NCBI GenBank assembly: GCA_026647215.1
Contig: JAPKHC010000006.1
Location: 1 to 64,000, forward strand
DNA length: 64,000 nucleotides
Reading direction: 5' to 3'
DNA from: F1-120-MAGs118 sp013360535
GTDB taxonomy: Bacteria > Planctomycetota > UBA1135 > GCA-002686595
A model generated the notes under the pieces. That model ran no database searches, was not told the DNA's origin, and saw nothing but the letters and a program-made list of their open reading frames with translations. Below, in pieces: positions 1 to 8,247 of this stretch (position 1 is the stretch's first letter; every line of letters starts with the position of its first letter). The position numbers were made by a program, and so were the translations under genes.

Positions 1-40
1 GGCCACTACATCAACCGAGACTTCGCTAAGCTTGTTCATG
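1..40 (-). CDS. Possible 5' end of an unidentified gene, cut by the window edge
   Basis: On the reverse strand an ATG at 40-38 opens a frame that reads MNKLSEVSVDVVA before leaving the window. A good Shine-Dalgarno sequence (AGGTGA) lies about 4 bases upstream of this ATG, which is the main reason to believe the start. The first 60 bases are only about 52% GC by hand count, well below most of the window, so the gene may have a different history. Bases 41-182 hold no gene; a TAGGCT hexamer at 91-86 on the reverse strand could be a -10 element. Only 13 codons are visible, so the product cannot be named. Confidence 0.4.
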
Positions 41-182
41 GGTCACCTGTAAGGGGTTTGCACCTCGAGTGCGGTACACACGGTCAGCCTATGACCGCGC
101 CCTGGCCAGGTGGCCCCTCTCATCCCATCTCGGTATTTCTTTTCCGCGTTGGCGCGGCGGTGCGCGGTGCCCCGGCTGCGCG

Positions 183-2765
183 CTACTGCAGCAGCGCCAT
201 CAGCGCGGCCTTGTTCTCCAGGTTGTTGAAGTTCTGGCCCTTGAGCGAGTTGTAGAGGTTCGTCGAGCCGCCGGCGAGCGCCGCGGAGGCGCGCGTCAGG
301 AAGGTCGAGTCCCCGGTCAGCATGTAGCCGTAGGCGTAAGAGGACGGCGTCTGGTAGTTGTCGTTGCCGTTGCCGCCGCCGCCCGAAGGAACCAGACCGC
401 AGTAGGGCTGCTGGTTGGGATCGGTGGGCGCGACCGCGAGGTGCGACCACGGGCCGTTGCCGTTCCACGCCATCGGGCCGATCATCGCCGAGGTCGAGGC
501 CGCGATGACCTGCTCGACCGACTGCTGCTTGGTCGGATCCGAGCCGCGGAACACGCTCTCCTTCAGGCCCCACAGCATGTTCTCCGTGATGGCCTGCTCG
601 ATCGACTGGCGCGCGTTCCACTGGCCCGCGAGCCACTTCGAGTTGATCTGGGCCTGGATGAAGCCGCTGCAGGAGGACTGGCCGGCCGCGACGAGGTCGG
701 CGATCGTGCCGAACCACGGGCGGTAGCGGTTGCGGAACGTGTCGTCGGAGATCGCGAAGGCGCTCACCGCCGACACGAGACCCCAGCTCTCGCCGCGCCC
801 GAAGGCGAAGCCGCGCGAGGGCCGGTTGGACACGGAGTTGAGGTCGGCGAGCAGCGTCGACGGGATCGTGCCGCCGCTCGAGTTGTTGGCGACCTCGCAG
901 TAGGACATGCGGAAGATCTCCGCCGCCATGCGCAGGTCATCCTTGGCGAGCGAGTCGTTGCCGAGCCACGTCAGCACCATCGGCGAGCGCAGGAAGCGGA
1001 TGTAGTGCTGGAAGTCGATCGGCGACGTGCCGAGCAGGTCGATCTCGTAGGAGGGCTTGAGCGAGTTCGCGGCGACGTAGCTGCGCTGGTAGCTCGGGCT
1101 GGTGTTCATGCCGAACGGGTCGTTGGAGCCGTTCGTCAGGCGCTGGAAGAAGTTCATCGGCACGTAGTCGACCCCCGGAGTGTCGATGCGCCACGTCTCG
1201 AACTTCGTCGGCTCGCCGTCCTTGTCGATCAGGAGCTGCGGCTGGCGCTCGGCGTACATGCGGTGCGAGAACTCGTAGCTGCGATAGCCCTCGCGCGACG
1301 AGGCGTAGGCGGTCTTGAAGCCGTCGTAGAACCAGATCTCCGAGCCGCTGGTCATGCCGCCGTACTTCACGCCGTAGGGATGCGCCCAGCCGAGGTTGGG
1401 CAGGCTCCACGGGTAGCCGCCGGTGAACGTGCCGTACTCGAGGTGGCCGCGGATCGTGTTGTAGTAGGCCGCGACGTTGCCCTGCACCTGCGCCTGTCCC
1501 ATGAACGAGAGGTCCGGCAGCGGCATGCGCTGCGGGAAGTAGCGCGCGGTCTGTGGGTTCCACCACGACCACAGCGGGATGCCGGTCGGCGAGCTGCCCT
1601 TGACGCAGAACGCGAGCGATTCGCGCTCGAGCGCCGCGGTCGCGGCCGGCACGGCGCCGGAGCGCGTGATCGCGAGGCGGCGGTGCATCATCGCCTGCTC
1701 GGGCATCAGGTGCATCGTGCCGTCGGCGTTGGGCTTGACGAGCTCGTAGGCTGTCCAGGAGCCCGCGGGGTGCGTCGCACCGAGGAACGGATCGGAGACG
1801 TCGCTGACGACGCTCCAGCCGCTCGGCACCCACAGCTCGAGCGACTGGAAGTAGACGTCGCCCAGCGGGTCGTCGTCCTTCATGCTCGGGCTCTTGTCGG
1901 CACCGCTCGCCCCGTTGTTCACGCGCAGCTCGAGCGTGAGGAAGTCCTCGAGCGCCCAGGCCGTCGTGTAGGCGTGCACGCCGAGGAAGTGCGGCAGCGC
2001 ACCGGTCGGCGCGCCGAGGTTCGTGCCCTGCGGGCGCATGGCGCCGTAGGTGCGCAGCTGCACCGCGGCCGGCCCCTGCTTGAGAGTCTTGACGTAGTTC
2101 TGCTGCGCGGTGTCGCGCACTCCGTCGAAGGCGTCGAAGCGGTACTCGTTGCCGAACACGTCGCGAGCGACGAGCAGGACCGAGCTCGGCCGCGAGATCA
2201 GTCCGAGCACGTCCTTCTTGATCGGCAGCTTCGAGTTCACGTGCAGGTGGTCGACGACGTCGTAGCGGATCTTGGTGCCGGGAGTGACTCCCGCCGGACG
2301 CTGCACGCGTCCGAGCACCTCGACCACGTCGGCGCCATCGGCCTCGTTCGCGTAGCGCGAGACGATCTCCATCTGCGTCGGCACGACGAAGCCGGAGGCG
2401 TCGCGGATCGCGAGCGGCAGCTTGCCGTCCGCACGCGGGAACGTGCCCGGAGGCACCGGCACCGTCGCGCGCACGACGTAAGAGGCCTGGCTCGGCGCCG
2501 AGAGTTCGATCTTCGCGAGCACGTCGCCGCCGGCCTGTGGCTGGCCGCCGGCGCCGGAATTGAGCGTGAACAGGCCGTTGTCGCCCGAGGGCGCGGCCGG
2601 TGCGGGAGCCGTTCCGGTGCCTCCCGACGAACACGAGCCCGTGAACGGCAGGAGCAGGGCGGCGAGCGCCAGAGCGCGTGCGACCCGTTCCTTCCCGCTG
2701 CGTCCCAGCTCGCTCGGACGGCCCGTTCCCGACAGTTGGTTGTGGAGCTTCAACTCTTCTCCCAT
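183..2765 (-). CDS. Large secreted lipoprotein, possibly RIFT-barrel/PcRGLX-like
   Basis: This encodes an 860-residue protein. A basic N-terminal region is followed by a hydrophobic segment (residues 31-41) ending in the lipobox-like TGSC with Cys45, so it is probably a surface lipoprotein. The N-region before the hydrophobic core is unusually long. After a Gly/Pro/Ala linker comes a beta-rich part (about 60-200) reminiscent of the RIFT-barrel N-domain of exo-rhamnogalacturonan-lyase-like (PcRGLX/YetA) proteins. A long Trp/Tyr-rich region ends in a helical part with Asn-rich stretches, as in alpha/alpha-toroid glycan-active enzymes. The resemblance is from memory and weak; no catalytic residue is identified. 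The start at 2765 is the only ATG before the signal segment. The gene is monocistronic, with a 205-base gap to the phosphoesterase upstream. Polysaccharide degradation is an inference only. Confidence 0.75.
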   Translation of the reverse strand: MGEELKLHNQLSGTGRPSELGRSGKERVARALALAALLLPFTGSCSSGGTGTAPAPAAPSGDNGLFTLNSGAGGQPQAGGDVLAKIELSAPSQASYVVRATVPVPPGTFPRADGKLPLAIRDASGFVVPTQMEIVSRYANEADGADVVEVLGRVQRPAGVTPGTKIRYDVVDHLHVNSKLPIKKDVLGLISRPSSVLLVARDVFGNEYRFDAFDGVRDTAQQNYVKTLKQGPAAVQLRTYGAMRPQGTNLGAPTGALPHFLGVHAYTTAWALEDFLTLELRVNNGASGADKSPSMKDDDPLGDVYFQSLELWVPSGWSVVSDVSDPFLGATHPAGSWTAYELVKPNADGTMHLMPEQAMMHRRLAITRSGAVPAATAALERESLAFCVKGSSPTGIPLWSWWNPQTARYFPQRMPLPDLSFMGQAQVQGNVAAYYNTIRGHLEYGTFTGGYPWSLPNLGWAHPYGVKYGGMTSGSEIWFYDGFKTAYASSREGYRSYEFSHRMYAERQPQLLIDKDGEPTKFETWRIDTPGVDYVPMNFFQRLTNGSNDPFGMNTSPSYQRSYVAANSLKPSYEIDLLGTSPIDFQHYIRFLRSPMVLTWLGNDSLAKDDLRMAAEIFRMSYCEVANNSSGGTIPSTLLADLNSVSNRPSRGFAFGRGESWGLVSAVSAFAISDDTFRNRYRPWFGTIADLVAAGQSSCSGFIQAQINSKWLAGQWNARQSIEQAITENMLWGLKESVFRGSDPTKQQSVEQVIAASTSAMIGPMAWNGNGPWSHLAVAPTDPNQQPYCGLVPSGGGGNGNDNYQTPSSYAYGYMLTGDSTFLTRASAALAGGSTNLYNSLKGQNFNNLENKAALMALLQ

Positions 2766-2889
2766 TCGATCAGCTTCCCCTGGTGTGGGCCGCGCGCAGG
2801 GCGGCGGCCAGTCTTCTTCCCCGGGGAGCTTTTCGGAGCGGGAGGGGAGCGCGCTCGAACCGGAACGGTCCAGAAAACGAAAATGCAAG

Positions 2890-2917
2890 TTCGTAGGGGA
2901 GGCCGTTGCGGCTCCAA
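2890..2917 (-). promoter_or_regulatory. Candidate promoter of the lipoprotein gene
   Basis: On the reverse strand TTGGAG (2917-2912), a 16-base spacer and TACGAA (2895-2890) resemble a sigma-70 promoter. It lies in the only AT-richer patch of the 205-base gap 2766-2970. It would give a leader of about 118 bases. No other clear structure was seen in this gap. Confidence 0.35.
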
Positions 2918-2970
2918 CTGGAACTTCCTTCGCGGCGCGGGCCGTCGGCCGCGTCCGGGGCCTCGCGCGG

Positions 2971-4950
2971 CTAGGGTCGTGTGGCCTGCACGCGCGCGTC
3001 GCCCAACCGCAGCGCGTGCGCACGCGCCGGCGACGCATCCGGGCTCCACGGGCCCAGATCGCCGTCCATGTGGAGCAGCAGCGCCGTGTCCGCGTCCGCC
3101 TCGAGCCGGCGCGCCGGCTGGAAGCGCTCGTCCGCGGCGTAGCGCGCGCCCCGCGAGATGCGGATTTCATCGAGAAAGCCGGGGAAACAGGAGTTCGGGC
3201 CGCCGTCGGAGCTGACATCGGCACCGACCAGCAGCGGCAGCGCGAGTCGCTTGCGCGCACCCGAGCCGCGGGACTTCGCGACCGGCTCGCCGTCGACGAA
3301 GAGCAGCACTTGCGCGCCGTCGAACACGCCGGCGACGTGGTGCCAGCGATCGGGCTCGAGCAGCGCCTTGTCCGCGCGGGCCCCGACGTAGTCGCGCCCG
3401 AGGAACACCGTGAACGACGGGCGGCCGCCGTCGACGAACAGGCCGAACTCGCCTTGTTCGGTCTTGTTGACGAAACCTTGTCGCGAGCGGAACTCGCGCG
3501 CGCACAACCACCCTTCGACCGTGAACGGGCCGTCGGGCAGCTCGAGCCGCGCGTCCGGCACGCTGAGCGCGTCCCCCTCGCCATCGAGCGCGAGCACATG
3601 CTCGACCTCGGGCCGAACCGGCAGCGGCAGCGACGAGCCGTCGAGCTCGAGCGCAGCGAGTTTCTTCGGCAGCTCGACGCGCGCGTTCGCGCCGAGCCAG
3701 TCGCCGCGCAGCTCGACGAAAGCCGAATGGAAGGCGCGATCGAGGCTCGCAGGCGGGCGCGAGGCCCGCAGCGTGAACGTGCGCGTCGCGCCGGGCTCGA
3801 CCTTGCCGTGCAGGTGGTCCGGCGCGAAGTTCCAGCGGGAATCCGCGCTCTGCGGCACGAGGTCGACCTCGAGCGCGTGCTTCGCCGTGTTGCGCAGCGC
3901 GAGCTTCACCTCGCCCACGACCGAGAGGTCCGGCTGCACGGCGAGCGTGCCAAAGACCGTCGGCTGCAGCGCGCGCGCCGCGAGCGCGCTGTCGTCGCTC
4001 ATCTCGCCCGTGATCGCGCGCGCGTCGAACACGCCGCCCACCGGCAGCGCCGCGACCGCGACCTCGCCCTTGCGCACCGTCACGAGGTGGTACTGGTGCA
4101 GGTAGCCGGCCTTCGGCACGAGAGCTGACTGATCGCCGCCGACCGTCGCGAGCGTGAAGTACTCGATGCCGTCGCGCGCGCCGTCGTAGCGCATGCGGTG
4201 GATGTGGCCGGCGAAGACCGCGCTCACGTTGCCGGCGGCGACGAGCTTGGCGTGCACCTTGTTCCAGTCGTCGCCGTAGTTGCCGCCCAGCCAGCGCGGG
4301 TGGTGCAGGAACACGAACACGTGCTCGGCGTCCTTCGCGCGCGTGAGCGCCTCGTCGAGAAACGCGAGCTGCTCGGCGCTCATGCGCTGGCACTCGGGCT
4401 TGTTGAAGTTGCGCTCGCCCGTCTGCGGATTCGCCTCGTCGGAGTCGAGCGCGATGAACCAGGCCGTCTTGTGGCGGAACGCGTACCACAGCGGGCCGAA
4501 GTGCGCCTCGTAGTCGGCCTCGTGCTCCTCGGGCGGACGCTCGCCCTTGCCGCGCCAGTAGAGGTCATGGTTGCCGACCACCGGAAACCACGTGCAGCGC
4601 AGGCGATTCATGATTCCGGAGAACTCGTCGGCCTGCTTCTGCCACGCGGGGCGGTCGTTGTAGCCCTGCACGAGATCGCCGACGGTCATCACGAGGTCGG
4701 GCCGGATCACGTTGACCTCGTCGACGGCCTGCGCGAGCACCTTGACGCCGTCCGCGGGCCCGCCGGTGCGATCGCCGAAGATCACGAAGCTGAACGCGTC
4801 GCGCTCCTCGGGCAGCGGCAGCTTCACCTTGCTCGCGCGCGTCGTGACGAAGCGCTGCGCACGCTCGCGCGCCGCCTGCTCGTCGTCGAGCGCGAACGCG
4901 AGCACCAGCGGCAGGGCGAACAGGACCAGACGCAGCGGGCGCGACAGCAT
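2971..4950 (-). CDS. Secreted calcineurin-like metallophosphoesterase with C-terminal LamG domain
   Basis: A 659-residue protein with a signal peptide (residues 1-21). The metallophosphoesterase core shows the metal-binding series GDRTGG (59-64), GDLVQG (91-96), GNHD (126-129), a later HHPR and GHIH near residue 237, so both metal sites look intact. Residues about 450-650 form a LamG/concanavalin-like beta sandwich (FTVEGWLC, WHHVAGVFDG), usually a carbohydrate- or protein-binding module. The enzyme is therefore predicted to hydrolyse phosphoesters outside the cytoplasm while tethered to a polymer. Substrate is unknown; family members cleave phosphodiesters, nucleotides or phosphoproteins. 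The gene starts 21 bases after the DUF3293 stop, but a TAGACT hexamer 7 bases upstream of the ATG suggests its own promoter. Confidence 0.88.
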   Translation of the reverse strand: MLSRPLRLVLFALPLVLAFALDDEQAARERAQRFVTTRASKVKLPLPEERDAFSFVIFGDRTGGPADGVKVLAQAVDEVNVIRPDLVMTVGDLVQGYNDRPAWQKQADEFSGIMNRLRCTWFPVVGNHDLYWRGKGERPPEEHEADYEAHFGPLWYAFRHKTAWFIALDSDEANPQTGERNFNKPECQRMSAEQLAFLDEALTRAKDAEHVFVFLHHPRWLGGNYGDDWNKVHAKLVAAGNVSAVFAGHIHRMRYDGARDGIEYFTLATVGGDQSALVPKAGYLHQYHLVTVRKGEVAVAALPVGGVFDARAITGEMSDDSALAARALQPTVFGTLAVQPDLSVVGEVKLALRNTAKHALEVDLVPQSADSRWNFAPDHLHGKVEPGATRTFTLRASRPPASLDRAFHSAFVELRGDWLGANARVELPKKLAALELDGSSLPLPVRPEVEHVLALDGEGDALSVPDARLELPDGPFTVEGWLCAREFRSRQGFVNKTEQGEFGLFVDGGRPSFTVFLGRDYVGARADKALLEPDRWHHVAGVFDGAQVLLFVDGEPVAKSRGSGARKRLALPLLVGADVSSDGGPNSCFPGFLDEIRISRGARYAADERFQPARRLEADADTALLLHMDGDLGPWSPDASPARAHALRLGDARVQATRP

Positions 4951-4957
4951 GCGCCGC

Positions 4958-4963
4958 AGTCTA
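4958..4963 (-). promoter_or_regulatory. -10-like element abutting the phosphoesterase start
   Basis: TAGACT on the reverse strand ends 7 bases before the ATG at 4950. No convincing -35 hexamer was found at 16-18 bases. The short distance would place the transcription start at or beside the ATG, matching other genes in this window. Confidence 0.4.
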
Positions 4964-4971
4964 GCCCGCGC

Positions 4972-5403
4972 TCACGCCGGCAACGGAAGGATCGTCGTCG
5001 GCCGCGAGCTGGTCCAGCGGATCGAGAAGCGCTCGCCGTCGAACCAGAAGAGCGCGTCCTGCTCGAAGAAACGTGCGATGGCGAGCGCGGTCGGCTCGTC
5101 GATGCGGGCGGCGACACTCGGCTCCCGGTGCGAGCCGTCGGGCGAGCGCGCGAGCAGGGGGACCGCGGGCACGCCGTGCAGTCCGATCAGACCCCGCAGG
5201 CGGTGGGTGAGCAGCGTCGCGCGCGCCTCGTCGCGGGCCGCACCGAACGGAGGGAAAGCCGAGAGCACCGCAAAGGCGCCGTGAAGGCCCGCTGCGGCGA
5301 GCAGCGTGCGCTCGGATTCACCGACGCGTTCGCGCAGGTCGAGCGTGCCCAGGCCCTCGAGCTCGAACACCGTGTTCGCGTAGGTCGTCACGATCGTCTC
5401 CAT
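4972..5403 (-). CDS. DUF3293 family protein
   Basis: A 143-residue protein. The pattern matches DUF3293: an N-terminal beta strand, the motif AFAVLSAFPPF followed by ARATLL, a central variable loop with PDG, and a C-terminal segment with ALAIARFFEQDALFWFD, where the family has its Gly/Gln-rich ending. The biochemical function of DUF3293 is not established. I chose the ATG at 5403 over an upstream ATG at 5457 because TTGGAG-N17-TACCTT ends 9 bases before 5403, the arrangement seen at other genes here. The longer version would add 18 residues without family support. It precedes the phosphoesterase by 21 bases. Confidence 0.8.
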   Translation of the reverse strand: METIVTTYANTVFELEGLGTLDLRERVGESERTLLAAAGLHGAFAVLSAFPPFGAARDEARATLLTHRLRGLIGLHGVPAVPLLARSPDGSHREPSVAARIDEPTALAIARFFEQDALFWFDGERFSIRWTSSRPTTILPLPA

Positions 5404-5412
5404 CGTGCCCGC

Positions 5413-5441
5413 AAGGTAGCCCGCGACACCCCGCGCTCCAA
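5413..5441 (-). promoter_or_regulatory. Promoter of the DUF3293 gene (leaderless type)
   Basis: On the reverse strand TTGGAG (5441-5436), a spacer of exactly 17 bases and TACCTT (5418-5413) fit a sigma-70 promoter. The hexamer ends 9 bases before the ATG at 5403, so the transcript would begin almost at the start codon. Confidence 0.55.
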
Positions 5442-5493
5442 CGTCGCGCTGTGTCATGCGCCGCCTCGCTCGACATGACGCACTCGAGCCTTG

Positions 5494-5511
5494 GAGGATC
5501 CGTGGATCCTC
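5494..5511. repeat. 18-bp perfect palindrome between divergent genes
   Basis: GAGGATCC, two bases (GT) and GGATCCTC form a perfect inverted repeat with 8-bp arms. It sits in the 176-base region between the DUF3293 start (5403, reverse) and the small ORF start (5580, forward). This is where an operator for divergent genes would be expected. It could also fold as a hairpin in RNA. No known regulator site is recognised. Confidence 0.45.
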
Positions 5512-5579
5512 GACGAGAAGTGGCGCACCGACGGCGGCTCCGCTGCCGCGGCCCAGGACCCCGAGAGGACTCGAAGGAA

Positions 5580-5852
5580 ATGCAGCTCTGCACGGAACAC
5601 CGAATGAACATCTGGGTGCGCGCCTACCTCGACGAAGACAGGCCGGGACATGTCCTGATCTGCCAGAAGGCCTATCGGCTGATGCTCGAGCTTCCGCCCG
5701 AGAAGCTGCGGAAGGCGGAGATCCTCGTGGGGCGCAGCTGTCTGGTGTGCGACTACTACGACCTGCGCTGGCACCCGCCGTACCCGCGCGAGAAGCTGCT
5801 CGAGCTCGATCCCGACGAGGACCTGAGCTGGATCGACCTCAGCTTGGAGTGA
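5580..5852 (+). CDS. Small cytosolic protein of unknown function with CxxC
   Basis: A 90-residue protein that I do not recognise. It has no signal peptide or membrane segment. Visible features are an N-terminal LCTEHR, a central CLVC pair that could bind a metal or be redox-active, a following aromatic DYYDLRW patch and an acidic C-terminus. The ATG at 5580 is preceded by GAAGGAA, a strong Shine-Dalgarno sequence, which decides the start; the frame is open about 130 bases further upstream but without such a site. The open frame, codon bias typical of the window and the ribosome site make it a real gene. Its nearest partners are the divergent DUF3293 gene and the downstream PhoX gene, which has its own promoter. 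Confidence 0.65.
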   Translation: MQLCTEHRMNIWVRAYLDEDRPGHVLICQKAYRLMLELPPEKLRKAEILVGRSCLVCDYYDLRWHPPYPREKLLELDPDEDLSWIDLSLE

Positions 5853-5863
5853 AGCGAACTCCA

Positions 5864-5892
5864 TTGAGCGCGCGACGCACGCTTGGTAGGCT
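5864..5892 (+). promoter_or_regulatory. Promoter of the PhoX gene (leaderless type)
   Basis: TTGAGC (5864-5869), a 17-base spacer and TAGGCT (5887-5892) form one of the best sigma-70-like promoters in the window. The -10 hexamer ends 9 bases before the ATG at 5902, and no Shine-Dalgarno sequence is present between them. Confidence 0.6.
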
Positions 5893-5901
5893 CTCGCGAC
5901 G

Positions 5902-8196
5902 ATGGATGCTCCGGGAAATGGCGCGGAAACGGCGCGAGTTGGCCTCGATCGGCGCGAGGTGCTGGCGTGGCTCTCGGCGAGCGCGGCGTGGATCGCGGCG
6001 GGCGGTTGTGCGGCGACGAAGGGCGCGAGCGCGACCCATTTCGTGCTCGCCGATGGCAACCCGAGCTGGAAGCCCGTGCCGTTGCCGCTGCCGATCGGTT
6101 CCGACGGCGGCAATGCTGCGACGGATGCGGCGCGGCTCGCGAGTTTCGTCGTGCGCGACGAGCTGGTCGTCCCCGAGGGCTTCGAGGTCGAGATCCTCGC
6201 GCAATGGGGCGAGCGTTTCGGGCCGGAAGGTGCGCAGGTCGTGTTCGGCCACGACAACGATTTCCTCGGCTTCATCCCCGATGGCGCCGACGCGGCGTGG
6301 CTCGTGGTCAACCACGAGTACATCGCGGCGCGGCCGTGGCTGCAGGGCTACGAGGAAGTGCGCGGAGAGCCTCTGCGCTTCCACGCGTCGCCGCTTGCGG
6401 ACGGCAAGGTGCGCTTCGAGTTCGGAGAGCGCTCGATCGAGGCCAGTGGCATCGGACTCGGGCCGGAATCCGGCGAGGTGCCGGCAGAGCTCGCCGCCGC
6501 CGCGCGCGAGCTCTCGCGGCGCGCGCTCGAGGATCTCGGCATCAGCATCTTGCGCCTGAAGCGCACGTCCGGCGGCGGTTGGCGCGTCGACCGAGATTCG
6601 CCGCTGCACAAGCGCATCACCGGCGCCGATGCGCTCACGCCGACGCATTCCAACTGTTCCGGCACGGTGACGCCGTGGGGGACCGCGCTCTCGGGTGAGG
6701 AAAACTATCAGGACTACGTGCAGGAGGCCGTCGATGCGTCGGGGGAGCCCGCGCCCGAGCGGCTCGAGTTCACGGTCGGCGGCGCCGACGGGCGCTGCCC
6801 GGAACCGATCGAGTTCCTCGGCATCGGCGCCGCGCTCGGACAGGACGGCCGCGATTTCGGCTGGGTGTGCCACGTCGATCCGCGCACCGGTGCGCTCGAG
6901 AAGCTCCGCAACCTCGGCCGCATGCGGCATGAGAACGTCGCGCTGCGCGTCGAGGCCGGGAAGCCGCTCGTGGCCTACACCGGCGACGATCGCCGCGGTG
7001 GTCACGTGTGGAAGTTCGTCAGCGCACGCGAGGTCGAGCGCGTCGACGACCCCGCCAACGTGCGGCTCTTCGACGAAGGCACGCTGTACGTCGCGCGTTT
7101 CGCTGTCGATGGAACTGGCGAGTGGCTCCCGCTGGTTCCGTCGACGCCGCTCGTGCGCCCGGCGCCGGAGACCACCGGCGGCGGTCACCTGTGGCTGCCC
7201 GACCGAATCCGAATGCGTGACAACGGGATCGCCGCGGGGGGCTGGATCGCGGTGAGCGCTCCCGGCGCAAAGAAGCGCGGCATTTCCTCCGAAGAGTGGT
7301 GCGAGAGCGTCTCGCGGCTGTGCGGCAAGCCGTTCGAGCAACTGACGCTCGGCGATCTCGTGTGCGCACCGGCGAATGCGCGGCTCGACGAGGCCGGCCT
7401 CGCGCGCCACCTGCAGCACGTGCTGTTGCTCGACGCGGTCGTGATGGCGAACGCGATCGGTGCGACGCCGTGCGCCCGTCCCGAAGACCTCGAGCTGCAC
7501 CCGCACGACTCGTCGGTCTTCATCTCGTTCTCCGACTTCACGAGCCTGTCGAGCGAAGGCTCGCCGGACCTGCGCGTGTTTCCCGACGCGCGCGGCGCGA
7601 CGTCGAAGCGCTACGGAGCGATCCATCGGCTCGAGGAGGAGCTCGACGGCGCGTCCCTGCGTTTCCGCTGGAGCTCCTTCTGCGCATCGGGCGAGCTCAG
7701 CGAGGGCGGCGCGGGCTTCGCGAACCCCGACAACCTGTGTTTCGATCCCGCGGGCAACCTGTGGGTGCTCACCGACATTTCCGCCGCGAGCCAGAACGCC
7801 GAGGTCGTGCGCGAGGGCGAGAGCGCGGCCGGTCGCGACCGTTTCGCCGGCGTGTTCGGCTCGAGCGCGCTGTTCATGATCCCGACCCGCGGGCCGCGCG
7901 AGGGAATCGCGCACTGCTTCGCGACCGGGCCGACGGAGTGCGAGTTGTGCGGCGTGACGTTCAGTTCCGACGGCGAGACGTTGTTCCTGTCGGTGCAGCA
8001 TCCCGGCGAGCAGCACGGCACTCGCGGGCGCACGGGTTCCGGGCTCCCGACCGAAGTCGAGCGCCGCGTGCGGGTCGCCGCGCGCGACGGCACGCTCTTC
8101 GAGCAGCGCCGCACCGTGCCGCTGGGCAGCAACTGGCCCTCCGGCAAGCTCGGAGTCGCGCCGCGGCCCTCGGTCGTCGCGATTCGGCGCCGCTGA
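5902..8196 (+). CDS. PhoX-family (DUF839) alkaline phosphatase, Tat lipoprotein
   Basis: A 764-residue PhoX-like protein. The N-terminus carries a twin-arginine motif (DRREVL, Arg17-Arg18) and a hydrophobic stretch ending AAGGC with Cys36. It is therefore probably exported folded by Tat and lipidated, as expected for a metal-cofactor enzyme. The PhoX hallmark SNCSGTVTPWGT followed by SGEENYQDY is present, the region that in characterised PhoX supplies cysteine and acidic ligands to the iron-calcium centre. The rest is a long beta-propeller-like sequence. PhoX enzymes release phosphate from organic monoesters extracellularly during phosphate limitation. No Pho-box could be identified; the promoter is the TTGAGC/TAGGCT pair just upstream. 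DUF839 also includes proteins without proven phosphatase activity, so substrate is inferred. Confidence 0.9.
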   Translation: MDAPGNGAETARVGLDRREVLAWLSASAAWIAAGGCAATKGASATHFVLADGNPSWKPVPLPLPIGSDGGNAATDAARLASFVVRDELVVPEGFEVEILAQWGERFGPEGAQVVFGHDNDFLGFIPDGADAAWLVVNHEYIAARPWLQGYEEVRGEPLRFHASPLADGKVRFEFGERSIEASGIGLGPESGEVPAELAAAARELSRRALEDLGISILRLKRTSGGGWRVDRDSPLHKRITGADALTPTHSNCSGTVTPWGTALSGEENYQDYVQEAVDASGEPAPERLEFTVGGADGRCPEPIEFLGIGAALGQDGRDFGWVCHVDPRTGALEKLRNLGRMRHENVALRVEAGKPLVAYTGDDRRGGHVWKFVSAREVERVDDPANVRLFDEGTLYVARFAVDGTGEWLPLVPSTPLVRPAPETTGGGHLWLPDRIRMRDNGIAAGGWIAVSAPGAKKRGISSEEWCESVSRLCGKPFEQLTLGDLVCAPANARLDEAGLARHLQHVLLLDAVVMANAIGATPCARPEDLELHPHDSSVFISFSDFTSLSSEGSPDLRVFPDARGATSKRYGAIHRLEEELDGASLRFRWSSFCASGELSEGGAGFANPDNLCFDPAGNLWVLTDISAASQNAEVVREGESAAGRDRFAGVFGSSALFMIPTRGPREGIAHCFATGPTECELCGVTFSSDGETLFLSVQHPGEQHGTRGRTGSGLPTEVERRVRVAARDGTLFEQRRTVPLGSNWPSGKLGVAPRPSVVAIRRR

Positions 8197-8232
8197 CCAG
8201 CTCTCGGCCCTCGCCGTGACGAACGTGCGGGC

Positions 8233-8238
8233 TATGCT
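8233..8238 (+). promoter_or_regulatory. -10-like element before the nine-gene operon
   Basis: TATGCT ends 9 bases before the GTG at 8248. No good -35 hexamer is visible at 16-18 bases. If used, it would start a nearly leaderless transcript covering the operon to about 20470. Confidence 0.4.
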
Positions 8239-8247
8239 CTGCCGACC

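Noticed and set aside
69..3215. A 1048-codon forward frame opposite the lipoprotein gene
   Set aside because: Arg-rich composition without domains; the reverse-strand frame has a lipobox and structured sequence. The same reasoning applies to other long antisense frames such as 35747-39661 and 41255-45436.
5404..5457. Longer N-terminus of the DUF3293 protein from ATG 5457
   Set aside because: The promoter TTGGAG-N17-TACCTT would lie inside it and the added residues lack family similarity.
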